From the NCBI GenBank assembly GCA_012862575.1, contig BLSF01000062.1, forward strand, positions 1 through 64,000: a DNA stretch of 64,000 bases, in the 5' to 3' direction. Below the pieces are notes generated by a model. It made no database searches. It was given only the letters and a program-made list of their open reading frames with translations, and was not told the DNA's origin. This stretch comes from Parietichytrium sp. I65-24A (taxonomy: Eukaryota > Sar > Bigyra > Thraustochytrida > Thraustochytriidae). The first letter of the stretch is position 1. Each line of letters begins with the position of its first letter. Both the position numbers and the translations under genes were made by a program. Of the stretch, positions 51,441 to 63,524 are shown piece after piece.

Positions 51441-52111
51441 GAGGGTCCACCGGCCGAAGGCCTATCTGCCCGGTAGACCGCTTCCTCCTCCTCGCAGCCG
51501 CCGCTGCCCGCCTCTCTCGCCCCACCAGCGCCGGAGAGTGGATAAATGAAACACTCTCGCCCGATCCACAGTTTCACTTGCAAGTCGTTTCGATCGACTC
51601 CTCCTTCTCCGTCTTCCACCGCCGTGCTCTCGCCTCTTCCAGTTCGCAAGTGGTCGTCCGCTCCTCAGCGCCGCTGCCACGCGCCCAACCAAGTAATCGA
51701 CTGCCTCGCCCGGCCAACCAAAGCAACCACAGCTGTCTCTGAGCGTCAAACAAAGCCGGCCAACCAAAGCAAGCAAAGCAAGCAAACCAAGCCCAGCTGC
51801 TCCGGGACGTCTCCGTTGCCAACCTCCTCTGTCACCTCCGTCTCCACCGTCTCCAGGTGTAAGGTGTTCAAGGCGTTCAAGGTCTTGGCTTCCGCGAGAT
51901 GTCCGCGAGGTGTCCGCGGTGAAGATGGGCAAGTGTGTGAAGGTGGTCAAGGTGGTCAAGATGTGAGCCAAGCAGGAGTGGAACGGAGTGGAATGGAATG
52001 GAGCAAGTGCCACTGTGCCAAACGACTCAAGCTGGAAGCTGCTGCTCGAACTCGCTCCCCTAGCCAGCCGCTACCCGGGAGCTAGGCCACAGCGCCGCTT
52101 TCAAGTCGCCG

Positions 52112-52244
52112 GTGAGTGAGTGAGTGAGAGTGAGTGAGTGATTGAGTGAGTGAGCTAGTGAGTTAGTGAGGAGGAAAGGCTCTTGTTTCATTCATCAACA
52201 TTGCGGACTGTGAACGCATGAACGAATGAATGAATGAATGAATG
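52112..52244. repeat. GAGT and GAAT tetranucleotide repeats
   Basis: An interrupted (GAGT)n array covers about 52112-52170, and a (GAAT)n array covers 52221-52244, separated by about 50 bp of unique sequence. Confidence 0.9.
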
Positions 52245-52972
52245 CCGCTTTTGATTGAGTATGCAAGAGCACAGCGCCAAATCAAACGAGACAGCTTTGT
52301 ATTGTTTTGTTCATTTACTCGTATCTTCAATGGACGAGATGAATGAATGAATGAAAGAAAGCTTTTGAAAAGTTATGATGGTGATGATGATGACCCACTC
52401 TCAGCTCTTTCTCTCTCTGTCTCTCTCTGTCTCTCTTCTGCTTTCTGTGGCGCTGGCTAGGCTTCCCTCACCAACCGAATAGGGATCCAAGATAGTATAA
52501 ACTATTGAGAGAGGCAATGTGAGTCAGGACCGAGGGACCTGATCTTGGCTGTCTCCCTGGGTCGTACTCGAAGCGCGTAGCAGACACTAGGCGGGGCGCA
52601 CCTTGGAGAATAATTCTTTGTTCGCGGATTGATACGATGGCTTGGTCGGCTATAAAAAATGGTTTCTTCCGGACGATGACATTTTCTATTATTATTCTAC
52701 TTTCTGTTTCCTCTTCGTTCGTGGGTTGGTGTTCCAGCATAAGGATCGTTCAACGTTGGTGAGGATGATAAGCATGGGCAAGTTGCACTCTTCTCCTTTC
52801 GGAACCGGTCGCTGCGAGAGAAAGCAGGAAGGACTGGGGAGGGGATAGAAGATAGAAGAGGAACAAACTATGTTATTATGGCGGAGAGGAGAATGTGGTG
52901 TCTCGCTTTCGCCGAATGACTTTGTTGAAATCAAATACGCAAGCCCTATCCGAACAATCGTCTCAAACACAA

Positions 52973-53003
52973 GTTGTTGTTGTTGTTGTTGATGATGATG
53001 ATG
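52973..53003. repeat. GTT/GAT trinucleotide repeat
   Basis: (GTT)6-7 passes directly into (GAT)4 in the Myb-side spacer. Confidence 0.9.
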
Positions 53004-55075
53004 TTGGCTAAAGACGCGGCGGCCCTGCGTCGAGCTTGTTAAAGACAGTCAAGCGGAGCGAGCTCGACCGGATCGTTGTCGAGGTAGGGTTGGTTCTACA
53101 TGGAAGGAGCGGGTGAACAATATCTGTGGCATGCTCTTTGTTCAAATCAAGTCACTGGACCAATGAATACTTACGTGGAGACGCTGCCTTGCCATGCGGG
53201 GACTCTCGAGTCTGTGACTGGCTTCTGCATGGCGTATCGTTGCTGCTTTTGCGCCGGAGCACAACCCGGTAGGGTCCCTGCCATCGACTCATCGGCCATC
53301 CATTGCTACGGACTTCGCTTTACCTGCCGCCATCTGCAGACGCTGGTTGTCCAGGACATTCTCTACTTTTACAAGTTGCACTGACTTAGTGTTTTACTCT
53401 TGTCACTTCAAAAGCAGAATATTCTTTCACTCCAGTCTCAAGACAAGATTCTTCAAAATCGTCTCCCCTGATCCGCGCCGTCCTTCCGCACGAGTCCCCA
53501 GGGCATGCTCTTGCAGGGGCGACACGAGAAGAGACGAGGAGGGCGGTCAATCTTGCTGGCTGGATCTCTCAAAAATCGAAGAAAACTCAAGAGTGGGCGA
53601 CAGTGACTGAGTGTTTTTCAAAATGTCAGTACTCACTTTCAGTACTGGGACAGTGCCGGTACGTGCTCGGATCCTTCGGAGCCGACTGGAAGCGGGGCGT
53701 CCATTGTGCTCTGGTTGTTTCTGGTTGTCGTGAGCAGCAGAGTAGGCGAAGCCATCCGCCACTTCCCAAGTCCAGTCAATTTACAATGGTTTCCAATGCT
53801 TTTTAAAGAGCGACGGTAGCCGACTGTCAGTGGCATACTCTAGAGTGGCATTATCTCGCTTGTATAAAACGCCATTGCATCGTTTTCATTTGATTTCGAA
53901 GCTTTCCGACATTCACTTCAACGTCCCGGCGGGAAGTTAGTACACGCAAAAGGCCACATCGCGGCCATACGAGAGAGTGCGAAAGGTTTTCATTAAATTC
54001 TTTTTCTTTGAATTCATTTCATGAACATTTTAAATTTAGTGTCAAACGAGAAATGTCCACTTTTATTTTGATCGATTTGGAGCACACACCGGAAGGGGGT
54101 ACACAGCACGTTTAATCCAAGAAGCCAATATGGCTCCCCGGAAGCCCCCTAGACGATCCATAGCATCTGAGCTCGATAGAGTACAGCGCGCTAATATAAG
54201 TTGCTCTGTACCCCGGCAACGATTCGACCATGGTCGAAAGAGTCAGCAACTACGTCGTAGTCTGTTATATCGATCCACCTCGCACATTTCACACTTGGTC
54301 TTGTGTGAAGGTGTGAAGATGATGGGGAGAGGTGTGGAAATGTGAATGCATTTCCAAAGACAGACAAGTGAGAGAAAAAGACAAGCTGAAGAGACCGCAG
54401 ACCCAAGGTCCAGCCGAAGCCCAATGAATCTGAACATCAGTATCAAGATCCGTCGAACTGGTGAAGACCCAATTACGTTGAGGTGACGAAGCGAGCCTAG
54501 AATTCCATCGCGACCAGCGCGTCAGGGATACCGAATTTGGAGCAAGATCATGCAGGCGTTCTTGGCAATATCGACGATTCGTCGCCGCTTTTAATGGTTT
54601 CCTCGTGCGAGCTTTACATTGCGAAAGAGGATTTTAGCATTTCTCTGTCATATAAAGGAGACAGCCTAGAAATGATGCTGACATAATTGTCGAGCGCAAA
54701 GAGATTATTATTTGATAAAAACGAATTGTTCTTGACCTAATCTCACTGTCGAGGAGACTTTTAGGTGTGGAGTCGGAGCCTGATCATTCTGTCTGTCTCC
54801 ATACTGGCGATGGCGAATTGGTCCGCATCATGATCATGGGGGGGGTTGCAGATTTTGAAGAGAAAGTTACTTCCTGGTGCGTTGAAGTGTCGGGTCACGA
54901 GAGAGAGTTAGTTTCCGACAAGGAGTTCCGAAGGGAAGAGGCTTGGAACCAAGCGAATTCGCACCCCACGAGGATGTCGATTGAGGCGAGGAGGGAATAA
55001 AATACAAACACATAGAATTCTGACTTTTACAAAATTGCATCGCCGGTTCTGGTCAGAGTTGTTTCTCGAAGAGCG

Positions 55076-58000
55076 TCATGAGTGGTAGTAATAGTAAGAA
55101 TTGTTTCCGTGGTGGGAGTGACTGCGCTGGTAAAAGTAGGAGGTGTAAAATCCTGTGTTAAAAGCGGATGGCGCAGTGTGACTCGTGTAAGTGCCGTAAG
55201 AGTATCTGAATCGAAGGTCATATTCAGACCTCTTGGCTGTATCGCGAAGGGTTTCGTAAGCTTCAGCGACTCTTTTAAAAAGCTCTTGGGCGCGAGCGTT
55301 GTCTTTTCCAGCCTTGTCAGGGTGGTATTTTAGCGCGAGCTTGTGGTATGCTTTTTTAATCTGTGCAGGAGTTGCAGACATTTGTACCCCGAGAAGTCGA
55401 TAAAACTCGGGTTGGTCCCGAACAGAAGCATCTTCGTAATGATCGGGGTGTTGGGCGGCGTGCGATTTTGTTTGAGGATCGCTTCTTTTGCGCTCAAACT
55501 TTGACTGCCTCGCACGGTTCCTTTCTTCGTTTTTGGCCTCGCGTTTTCGCCGCTGCTGATCTTTGAGATAATCAATCTCCTTGGCCAGGTCAGATGATGG
55601 GTTGGCGCGATTGGCTTCCTCGAGGTCCTCCAAAGCCACTTTCAGCTTATTTAACGCCACATTTGCGCGGGCGCGGCGAATTCTCGCTTTGGTGTACAAT
55701 GGCCATTTCAGGAGTGCCGAGTCGCAATCAGTAATCGCGTCTTCATACTTCTTCATGGCCATATATGCAGCAGCGCGATTGCACAGTATGATAGCGTTGT
55801 ACACATCGTGGTCCGGATCTAGTTTCAGCGCTTCCTTGTAGCGGAACACAGCTTGCGGGTAGAGTTTTTTGTTGAACAGAGCATTTGCTGTGTCTTTTGT
55901 GGTCTTCAATTGAAGCAAAAACTCTCTCTCCGACTTGCAGCATGATCGAATGCTCACCTCACTGTCGATGAATACGCTTTCCACAAGATCGAGAATCTTG
56001 AAAGCCGCATCGAACTTATTGGCGCGGTGGATATGGCGAACAAGCTTCACCAACATTGCTCCGGTTTCCGCACTACAATTTATGACCGCCACGGAGTCGC
56101 CAAACTTAGACCCAAGGGCCGAGGGCATCGAAAAGTTTAGCAAGACCTTATGCGCATGTTTGATATCTCTCTCGGCCTCGCCATCATTACCGCTGGTACT
56201 CCCGGACATTCGAACGATTGTCTTGAGAATGTAAACGCACGGCCAAGCGGGGCAACTTTGCTCAAGTTGATGTAGAGCTTCGTGGATTGACTCTGAGCTC
56301 TGATCCTCCACGACTGCACGGCAGCATGATTGGTACAGCTCGGATATTTCTCGAATCTTGGACATCTCCGAATTAGCCATCTCCAACAGCTCGTCCTCAC
56401 CAGTCCCGCGCAAATCGGATGATGCTTGCTGCAACCACCGGAGAGAGAGTTTAAAGCAGCCAGTCAGGCGAAGAAGCATTGCACCGCGGACTCGAGCCTT
56501 GAACGTCAGAGGGGCGCGAAGCAATATAAGGTTACAGTCCTCAATGGCGCGTTTATAATCTCCTAGCTTCCACAACACTGCAGAACGCACAAAATAGTTT
56601 TCGTTTTCATCCGGGCAGAGCTTACACGCTTGGTCGAGGCGCATAACTGCAAGTCTTACCTGGCCAGCCTCTGTCAACTCCTCCGCCTCTTTGCGTAGAG
56701 CGCTGCACACCACGCTTTTCGTGGCTTCGGGACTTCGGTCATCAGGGGATGTTCTGTCTCCTCGCGCCATGTTCCAAACATCCCGAGGTGTGAGGGGCAC
56801 CGAGTGATTTTGGGAGCTTGGAGCATTTGGAGAATGGCCTCCACGTGCTACGTCTTCAGGAATCGTAACCGAAGGTTTCTCAATTTGCTTGGTTGGCCCA
56901 CTCCTTGCAGTGCTTTCAATTGGCGATGCTTCCAAGTTTTTGGAGCCGACAGAGAAGACGTTTCTCCCTGGGGTGGAAGCCTCTCCTTTGGTTTCCTCCA
57001 CGTCTTTTTCTTCGTGTGCCCTCGAGCCCAGAAGGTCCGCTCCTCCACTAGACTCTTTCGAATCTTCGCTTGTTGTCGGTGCATTGGCGTTCTCTGCTAA
57101 CGGAGGAACAGCGCCGATCCTCTCGCTCCTCGATTTGTTGCGCCTCGACCTACTCTTTCTATTTTTTTGGATTGTTCTTGGCGAAGCTACATTCCCCTCA
57201 AACTTGGCCTGAGAACCTAAAAAGTCGGGCAACACTGGCGTTTCGAGGCCATTCGTGGGCGAAAAAGGAGGCGGGGCGGGCGGCGGGACACGAGGGGGCG
57301 TTGGCTGGTGCTCTTTTCGCACAGTTGGCGCGTCCTCCATCTCCACATCTTCGTCTTGATTTGGTACTTTCTTCCTGGCATTTCGAACCTTGAAGGATCT
57401 GTTCTTCGCATTGCTAGCCTTCACTGGAGTTGCGGCGGACTTTTTGCCTTGATGAAAGAGCCCACCTTCGACGCCATCGTTTCCAGCACGCTGCTGGCCC
57501 CTCAGCTCGTCAATGTCCATATTCATGTTCACATTTTCAGATGTCTCGTCCTCCAAATCCGACACGAACTCAGCAAGTCCGCCCCACGACCGGCCTTTTG
57601 AGTTGCCATTCTCCTTCTTTTTCAATCTTCTGCGCCCCTTGGTGCTTGCGGCCGGCTCTGGCCCCAACCCAGGTCTAAATCGCAGAGGTCCAGAGCCATC
57701 GTCAACTCCTTCGAGGCCACCAGTTCTCGCGGCGCCAGGTAACTTAGCAGTGGAGTCGCGATTCGGTGACACCGCGTGCATGGGAGATTTGGCCGAGGTT
57801 TTCTTGCGTGAGCTTGACGAAGAGGAACCCTTTCTGGCAAGACCTTTAACGCCTGTCGAGCTGGACCCTTTCTTTCTCGCACTCTTTTGCATGAGGTCGA
57901 ACGCCGAGAGCGGAATGTGCATGTCATCATCGTCATCAATTTGCGGTATCTCGGCCTTGCGTTCTGCGGGGCTCTTCGCTTTCAAGCTGCGAGCACTGTC

Positions 58001-58093
58001 TTCCGCAGTAGGTCTCACACGAGCCACCCAGTCATGAATGTCGTACGAAGGGCTTTGGAGCTCTTGCTCGAAAGCGTCATCCGCCGATGCCAT
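55076..58093 (-). CDS. TPR-DnaJ co-chaperone (DNAJC7-like) with long disordered N-terminus
   Basis: A 1005-residue protein. Residues 1-450 are low-complexity, rich in Lys/Ser/Pro (for example [15 protein letters not shown]), and probably disordered. A first TPR block lies at about 465-560 ([18 protein letters not shown]), with a weaker helical spacer. A second TPR block lies at about 730-860 ([40 protein letters not shown]). The J domain lies at about 893-960 ([27 protein letters not shown]) with the HPD motif intact, followed by a short Tyr/His/Ser-rich tail. DNAJC7/TPR2 proteins recruit Hsp70 through the J domain and bind Hsp70/Hsp90 tails through TPRs. TPR-then-J order matches that group, but this protein is twice its usual length of about 500. 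The ATG is at 58093. Confidence 0.9.
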   Translation of the reverse strand: MASADDAFEQELQSPSYDIHDWVARVRPTAEDSARSLKAKSPAERKAEIPQIDDDDDMHIPLSAFDLMQKSARKKGSSSTGVKGLARKGSSSSSSRKKTSAKSPMHAVSPNRDSTAKLPGAARTGGLEGVDDGSGPLRFRPGLGPEPAASTKGRRRLKKKENGNSKGRSWGGLAEFVSDLEDETSENVNMNMDIDELRGQQRAGNDGVEGGLFHQGKKSAATPVKASNAKNRSFKVRNARKKVPNQDEDVEMEDAPTVRKEHQPTPPRVPPPAPPPFSPTNGLETPVLPDFLGSQAKFEGNVASPRTIQKNRKSRSRRNKSRSERIGAVPPLAENANAPTTSEDSKESSGGADLLGSRAHEEKDVEETKGEASTPGRNVFSVGSKNLEASPIESTARSGPTKQIEKPSVTIPEDVARGGHSPNAPSSQNHSVPLTPRDVWNMARGDRTSPDDRSPEATKSVVCSALRKEAEELTEAGQVRLAVMRLDQACKLCPDENENYFVRSAVLWKLGDYKRAIEDCNLILLRAPLTFKARVRGAMLLRLTGCFKLSLRWLQQASSDLRGTGEDELLEMANSEMSKIREISELYQSCCRAVVEDQSSESIHEALHQLEQSCPAWPCVYILKTIVRMSGSTSGNDGEAERDIKHAHKVLLNFSMPSALGSKFGDSVAVINCSAETGAMLVKLVRHIHRANKFDAAFKILDLVESVFIDSEVSIRSCCKSEREFLLQLKTTKDTANALFNKKLYPQAVFRYKEALKLDPDHDVYNAIILCNRAAAYMAMKKYEDAITDCDSALLKWPLYTKARIRRARANVALNKLKVALEDLEEANRANPSSDLAKEIDYLKDQQRRKREAKNEERNRARQSKFERKRSDPQTKSHAAQHPDHYEDASVRDQPEFYRLLGVQMSATPAQIKKAYHKLALKYHPDKAGKDNARAQELFKRVAEAYETLRDTAKRSEYDLRFRYSYGTYTSHTAPSAFNTGFYTSYFYQRSHSHHGNNSYYYYHS

Positions 58094-58130
58094 GTCCGCC
58101 TTCCACCCGCAACTTCCGTTTCCCCTGCGC

Positions 58131-58169
58131 TATTTCTATTTCTGTTTCTATTTCTATTGCTATTTCTTC
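58131..58169. repeat. (TTTCTA)n hexamer repeat
   Basis: About six TATTTC-type hexamers with point variants, starting 38 bp upstream of the TPR-DnaJ ATG and so probably in its transcribed leader. Confidence 0.85.
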
Positions 58170-58360
58170 TCCTCCGCCTCGCCTTACTCCAAAAATCTTT
58201 GGCGAGCAAAATGCTCTCACCTTTGCTTCGCCCGAAAGCTTCACTTCCCCAAATAACCTATGTGCTTTTTCCTTCTTTCGGACTGCCCGTTCCTTTGTTC
58301 CTTCGCCCCGTTCTTCCTTTGTGTACAAAAGCACAACACGTGCGCGGCCTCGCCTTATAT

Positions 58361-58394
58361 CTGTCTATCTATCTATCTATCTATCTATTTATCT
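58361..58394. repeat. (CTAT)n tetranucleotide repeat
   Basis: Eight or so CTAT units, one with a T variant, about 270 bp upstream of the TPR-DnaJ ATG. Confidence 0.95.
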
Positions 58395-59146
58395 CGCACT
58401 CCTTGTTTCACCTCTCCTTCTTCGCCGCAATATCGACTCCCAATCCGCGCGCCACAAAGGAAGTTATTCTTCCCTCTCCGTGCGTTTGTGTATCTGTTTA
58501 TTTGTGTGTATTTGTGTGTGCCCCGCGCCACTCTCGCGCACGATATCGTGCTTCTCGGCAAATACTCACCTGTGGGGCGCCCCCTTTGTTAATTTGCCGA
58601 GGACTCCCGCAGTACTCCGAGTACGCCTCTCTGCTAATACTCTGTAGCAGTGCGCGCAGGTAAGTGTCCGTAGAAGTCGGTAGGGGAGGATGGACCCTAG
58701 CGGAGAAGGAGGGTGGTGTATGGGGAGTAAAGTAGGAGTGGGTTAGTGAAGTTTTGAAAAGGCCTGGGAGGAGATGAGAGAGGGTGAAAAAGTGACTAGG
58801 AGAGGGGCTGTCCGGTGCGAGACTTAAGAGTGGGAGGAGAAATGGCTAGTTGAAGAGGCGGGGAACGGGAGCCGTGGTTTAATGAGATTTGATGGACGTT
58901 GAGAGAGGGTTGCGAGCCATGGCGGTAAGCCTGTTTAGGTGAGGAGGTAGTGGGAACATTTGAGAGCAGGGTGCCAGTTTCGAGGGGAGTGAAGAATGCA
59001 AGGGAATGTGCATGTGGGGTGATAGACTCACAGCAATGTCAATCTCACAACCAAAATCGATGTAATTTGTCAATCAAGCAAAGAGAAGATTATGTATTTT
59101 ACACTCACAGTCAGGACGCAGCACCGGTATGTCGAGACCCTCTCGC

Positions 59147-59923
59147 TCACGACTCTGATGGTATGAGTCCCGAATCTTTGGTCCATTCAGGCGGAGCATC
59201 AGCCTTCTCCTCGAACCATGCGGCAGCTTCTTGCCCACTGATAAACAAATCTTTTAAGAGTGCAGAGTCGGGCTTCAAGGCAAGCTTCAAAAGTGCGCCG
59301 AGGGAAAGGCCGAATTGCGGAAATTCTTGGGCCTCAGAGTTGAAAGGGCAGACATCAGGTCGGCGCATAACGCCAGGAACATGCGGAAAGGGCGATATTA
59401 TGTAAGTGTTGTTGTCGAGCACAGGAAAATTGTCTGTTAGCCCGCCATCAATGCAGTTCTTGCCACGAAAAGACATTTTCCAGCGACCCTTCTCGAGGTA
59501 GTACGGAATGAAACACGAAGCTACTAGCGCATCGCAGAGGTCCTCGTTCGATTCGAAATCTGACACCAACAATGACGTCGGTCCTCCAGGAACTGTAATC
59601 TCTGTAATTGAAACCGTCAGGACATCTTTACAGCGCTCATGAGCATCTTTCGGCAGAAAGTCGTGAAGCGCTTTCCGGAGGAAAATACCGCTCTGTCCAA
59701 CCGGGGAAACGGAGTCCACTTCCATAGCCCTCGCCGTGTCTACCATCGCCTCAAGTACCTGCTCTTGGTCTATCCCGAGCGCCATGGTTGCCCCCGTCAG
59801 AGCGCCTCCCGACGCTCCAGCGAACCTCGAGTACTTGCCAGTGCCAGCCACCTTCTTCGCAAAGCCGAGTGACCACGCCATAGCCCAGCCGCAGCCACCA
59901 AACGAGAGCGATCTCGGCGCCAT
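59147..59923 (-). CDS. patatin-like phospholipase/lipase (PNPLA family)
   Basis: A 258-residue patatin-fold hydrolase. The oxyanion-side loop is SFGGCGWAMAW, like the SFAGCGF of animal PNPLA lipases. The nucleophile elbow is FAGASGGALTGA (G-x-S-x-G), and the dyad aspartate is in DGGLTDNFP. Spacing of about 140 residues between elbow and DGG, and total length, fit a minimal PNPLA domain. It probably hydrolyses acyl esters of glycerolipids (triacylglycerol or phospholipid); the substrate is not readable. The ATG at 59923 is preferred over the in-frame GTG at 59941. The C-terminus is a soluble tail after the catalytic region, without a transmembrane segment. A 1.7-kb spacer separates it from the divergent aldolase gene. 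Confidence 0.88.
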   Translation of the reverse strand: MAPRSLSFGGCGWAMAWSLGFAKKVAGTGKYSRFAGASGGALTGATMALGIDQEQVLEAMVDTARAMEVDSVSPVGQSGIFLRKALHDFLPKDAHERCKDVLTVSITEITVPGGPTSLLVSDFESNEDLCDALVASCFIPYYLEKGRWKMSFRGKNCIDGGLTDNFPVLDNNTYIISPFPHVPGVMRRPDVCPFNSEAQEFPQFGLSLGALLKLALKPDSALLKDLFISGQEAAAWFEEKADAPPEWTKDSGLIPSES

Positions 59924-61648
59924 CTGCCTGTCTCTCTTCACCCTTTCCCGTCAAGGTCCGTTCTAAGCTTCTGCACCGCAACCTTGACCGTGACCGTGGG
60001 TTTGACCGTGGGTTTGTCACCTACAACAGCCGCGAAGCTCAGCAAAGACCGCACCTGTCTCTGCGACGCTTTTCCTTTTCCCTTGGTCCAATCTAGCACG
60101 AAGAAGAGGACACTTGCCGCCTCGCAACTCTCGCAACTCTCGCAACCCAGTACTCCTCCATCATCTTCTCCAGCATTTACTAATTTCCAGGTTCGAAAAT
60201 CTAAGTATAGGCTATTTTTGCCCGCGATAAGTAAATGGAGGTACGTGTTTAGAGTGCTAGAGCTGCACCCAAAGAATGAAAAGCAGGCGCATGTATTTGT
60301 TTCTTTTGTCTCTTTGTCTCACGTCCCTGAACTGAAATGATATGATATGAGATAGTCGACAGTTTTAAAAATTAGATTCTCCGCGGACACCTGTTTCGTT
60401 TCGAAGTAATTTAGTGTAATCTAAAGTATGTCACAGAATGTGAATTTCTTCCCTGGTGTGGTTTCGCAGGAACAAACAAGAGTTCGCTGTCGCCTTGGCA
60501 TTGTTCGCGAAGGTCCAGACAAGTCCAGACTCTCTGACTCACAAACTCACAACGCGTCATGCATACATCGCTGCGCACGTAGCCACATGCGTGCACGGTG
60601 CGTCTCGTCCATCATGATCTGCACATATGTACTCTACCGGTAACGAAACAGCTGAATCTGTTCTGAATACCAGGTACTGACTGTGAGCACGTACCAGGTA
60701 CAATCGTTTCGGACTTCATATCATTTTGCACTCGTCACAGTCACCTCTGATCTAGTGCAAGCAAAATTATACAAAATTCAACACAACCAATGGATAAAAT
60801 TCAATCAACTCAAGAACGCAGAGTCGATCGACTGCATGAATTCACTGTGAGCTGATGTCAGCTGGACCCGACTTCAAGTTGAACGGTTGGCGCCCTTGGT
60901 GCGCGGCAACTTGCAGCAGGTGAAACCAAAGCAACGCCAGCGAGAGCATCGACGCTCCGCGAACGAGGCATCAAAAATTCAAAATGCAAAATCCAAAAGA
61001 TAGATACTCGAGCACCCAGTACTCGAGTACCGGTACCTAGACGGTCAGACAGACCTGGCACTGCGTCATCGCTCGTACACAAGACCGAGCAAGTCGCTTG
61101 TCTCTGGTTTGAGCAACGGCACTTGCCGCCGTAGCTTTCGTAGTCGGTGCAGGAGCAAGACGTGCTCGACCAGACTTTTCGACATAGCGAACATAGCGCG
61201 CCGTCTACCCACGCCAGGCAAGTCAGGCAGGCTAAGATAGCCCAAAAGTAGCACGGGTGCATGTTCATTGAACCAAGAAAGGAAGGCTTGCATGGGCGCA
61301 TAGCATCGTTTATAGCGAGGCGGGTGGGAGTGCGACGAGGGATGGAGGGAATGAGGGAGGGAGACGGAAGGAAGCATTGTGCACTGTAGCAACATGTAGC
61401 GCCGTGCGCATGTCCATCGTGAAAGAGTAGATAGATAGATAGCACGTCCGCTACGCCGGGGAATAAGTTACCTTGATATGTAGGGGAAAAGGCCAACTTG
61501 ACCAACTTGACGAACAAGAGCTCTCGTTTTGGAGCAGCAGACCCCAAACCCGAGCGTCGGAAAGAGCGTGTGACGAAAGAGCGATCTCGTGTTGTCTAGC
61601 AGAGCGCATACGCAGGAGCGAAGGAGTGATTGAGCGGAATATTCAAAG
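59924..61648. other. spacer between divergent lipase and aldolase genes
   Basis: No gene supported. A minus-strand ORF at 60858-61547 is not similar to anything I recognise. It includes a GTAC-rich cluster at 60670-60700 and 61018-61038, with GAGTACCGGT (the near-complete inverse of the dispersed 11-mer) at 61024-61033. Confidence 0.5.
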
Positions 61649-62936
61649 ATGAGTCTTGCAAACGTCGTACCAGCAGGTGTGGTCACCGGAGAGAACCTCA
61701 TGAAGGTGCTCGACCACGCCAAGAAGAACGGATACGCGATCCCAGCGGTGAACTGCACTACCTCTTCAACCATTAATGCAGTTCTTGAGGCAGCGAGGGA
61801 GTCTCAAAGCCCAGTGATGATTCAGTTCAGCAACGGCGGAGGCGCCTTCATGGCCGGCAAGGGTGTCCCAAACAAGAAGCAAGAGGCCTCCGTCGCTGGA
61901 AGCGTTGCGGGAGCACTTCACGTGCGCGCCATGGCCAAGTACTACGGTGTGCCAGTCATTCTCCACACAGACCACTGCGCGCGCAACCTCTTGCCATGGC
62001 TCGACGGCCTTCTCGCAGCAAATAAGGAGTACTTTGACACCCATGGCGAGCCACTCTTCTCTAGCCACATGATCGACTTGTCCGAGGACCCTCTCGAGGA
62101 GAACATCAAGACTTGCGTCGAGTACATGAAGAAGTTTTCAGCAATCAACATTCTCTTGGAGGTCGAGCTCGGCATCACTGGAGGTGAGGAGGACGGTGTC
62201 GACAACAGCGACGTTGACAAGGACGCACTCTACACCAAGCCAGAGGAGGTCTACGAGATGTATAAAGCGCTCTCCCAGGTTGGCCCGATGTTTTCAATCG
62301 CAGCGTAAGTCAAATTTGTTTGCTGGGGGGTTTGTGGGCGATCGTGGAAAAGGGAGACCGAGGCTCGCGTTGGCTCTGACGATTTATGATGTTTTTTCTC
62401 GTTTTTTAATGTCTTTAGTGCTTTTGGAAACGTCCATGGGGTCTACAAACCAGGCAACGTTGTCCTCAAACCAGGCAAGCTTGCAGAACATCAGGTACGT
62501 TTTGATGTAGTTTTCAAATCATCCAAACCTTGAGTTGGCGCGCATCTCTAATCTAGTTTTTCTCTTTTTGCAGGCGTACATCCGCGATCAGATCAAGAGC
62601 CAGGAGAAGAACGTGGTCTACTTTGTGTTCCACGGTGGCTCTGGAAGTACACAAGAGGAGATCCGCGAAGCTATCACCGCCGGAACCATCAAGATGAACA
62701 TCGATACCGACTGCCAGTGGGCATACTGGGACGGAGTTCGCCAATACGAGGCCAAGAACCGTGGCTACCTGCAGGGCCAGATCGGTAACCCAGACGGCGA
62801 GGATAAGCCAAACAAGAAGAAGTACGATCCGCGTGTTTGGATTCGCAAAGCCGAGGAGGCTATGATCGCTCGCCTCAAGCAGAGTTTCGCAGATCTCAAC
62901 GCTGTTGGCGTGTACCCACCAAAGTCAAGTCTGTAA
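61649..62936 (+). CDS. FBA1: fructose-bisphosphate aldolase, class II
   Basis: Three exons (61649-62304, 62419-62494, 62574-62936) join to a 364-residue protein. Intron 1 is 114 nt (GTAAGT...TTTAG), splitting an Ala codon; intron 2 is 79 nt (GTACGT...TGCAG), phase 0. Splicing regenerates the family sequence SIAAAFGNVHGVYKPGNVVL, which confirms both junctions. The enzyme is the zinc-dependent class II (E. coli/yeast type) aldolase of glycolysis and gluconeogenesis, cleaving fructose-1,6-bisphosphate to DHAP and glyceraldehyde-3-phosphate. Metal and catalytic positions: Asp108-His109 (HTDHC), His225 (GNVHG) and His264 (FHGGSGS). MNIDTDCQWAYWDGV is the class II substrate-binding end. Length is normal. 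The C-terminal SSL is a poor peroxisomal signal, so cytosolic location is the default. It is one of only two genes here with clear introns. Confidence 0.97.
62305..62573 (+). other. two introns of the aldolase gene
   Basis: Intron 1 is 62305-62418 and intron 2 is 62495-62573. The small middle exon, 76 nt, lies at 62419-62494. Both follow GT-AG, and a T-rich tract precedes each acceptor. Confidence 0.95.
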
Positions 62937-63524
62937 TTTGTCCCCTTTCATAATTAAAAAAACCACAAGAAAATAAACCTCGTCGACCCTCTCCAAAGCC
63001 GAAGACGCCAAGCACAAACCCATCACGTTTCGCCTGTATCCATCTCACTAACTCTTTGAAATCGACAAAAGTCAACTCACAATCCATCTTCTCCCCTCCG
63101 CGCCAGTCGCTCCAGTACGCCCCTCCGTAGCCGGCCCTCCTACCCTATCCCTTAACCACTCCCCTAGCACCGACCTTCGCGCCACAAGCGAAAAGTGTGC
63201 ATGCCTAGCAGCTGCGCCGAATGCACTACCATAAACAGTAGGAGTGGCGGGTGTACAGGGAGATGAGAATGATGATGGACGTAATTATTAGTTTGAGACA
63301 AGACAGACAAGACAATGATTGGCAAGTCATGTTTGGTTTGGCGGTTTGGCAAGTGTTTGATCTGAGAGCGAGCGAGGCTGCGGAAGAGTGGCACAGATCG
63401 CAGGGACAAGGTGGGCAATAGCATACTACGGCGAAGCTCGCGAGTGGTGTGAAAGAGACGTTCCGGTGCGCCAAGTTGTAAGTGCCAAGCGCAAACCGGG
63501 AGCGCGAGAGAGGGGGAGCTTGAT

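Larger units (their letters stand above)
51441..55075. other. gene-poor spacer, 3.6 kb
   Basis: It runs from the 5' end of the Myb gene to the 3' end of the TPR-DnaJ gene. ORFs at 51462-52013 (minus) and 51546-52085 (plus) overlap each other and lack motifs; they probably cover the Myb 5' leader. GAGT and GAAT tandem runs and a GTT/GAT triplet run are listed below. The rest shows nothing I can name. Confidence 0.5.
58094..59146. other. spacer between TPR-DnaJ and lipase genes
   Basis: No gene supported. It holds two simple repeats (next entries). The 58700-58940 stretch is G-rich on the plus strand, with GGGAGG-type runs. The 5' end of the TPR-DnaJ gene and the 3' end of the lipase gene border it. 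Confidence 0.5.

Noticed and set aside
51462-52085. overlapping ORFs of 179 and 183 residues on both strands upstream of the Myb gene
   Set aside because: They overlap each other, are low-complexity (Arg/Gly or Ser/Thr-rich) and lie where the Myb leader is expected.
60858-61547. 229-residue minus-strand ORF with Cys-rich stretch
   Set aside because: It has Cys clusters but no recognised domain, the regular frame is not supported by neighbours, and it sits in the aldolase 5' flank; kept as noncoding.
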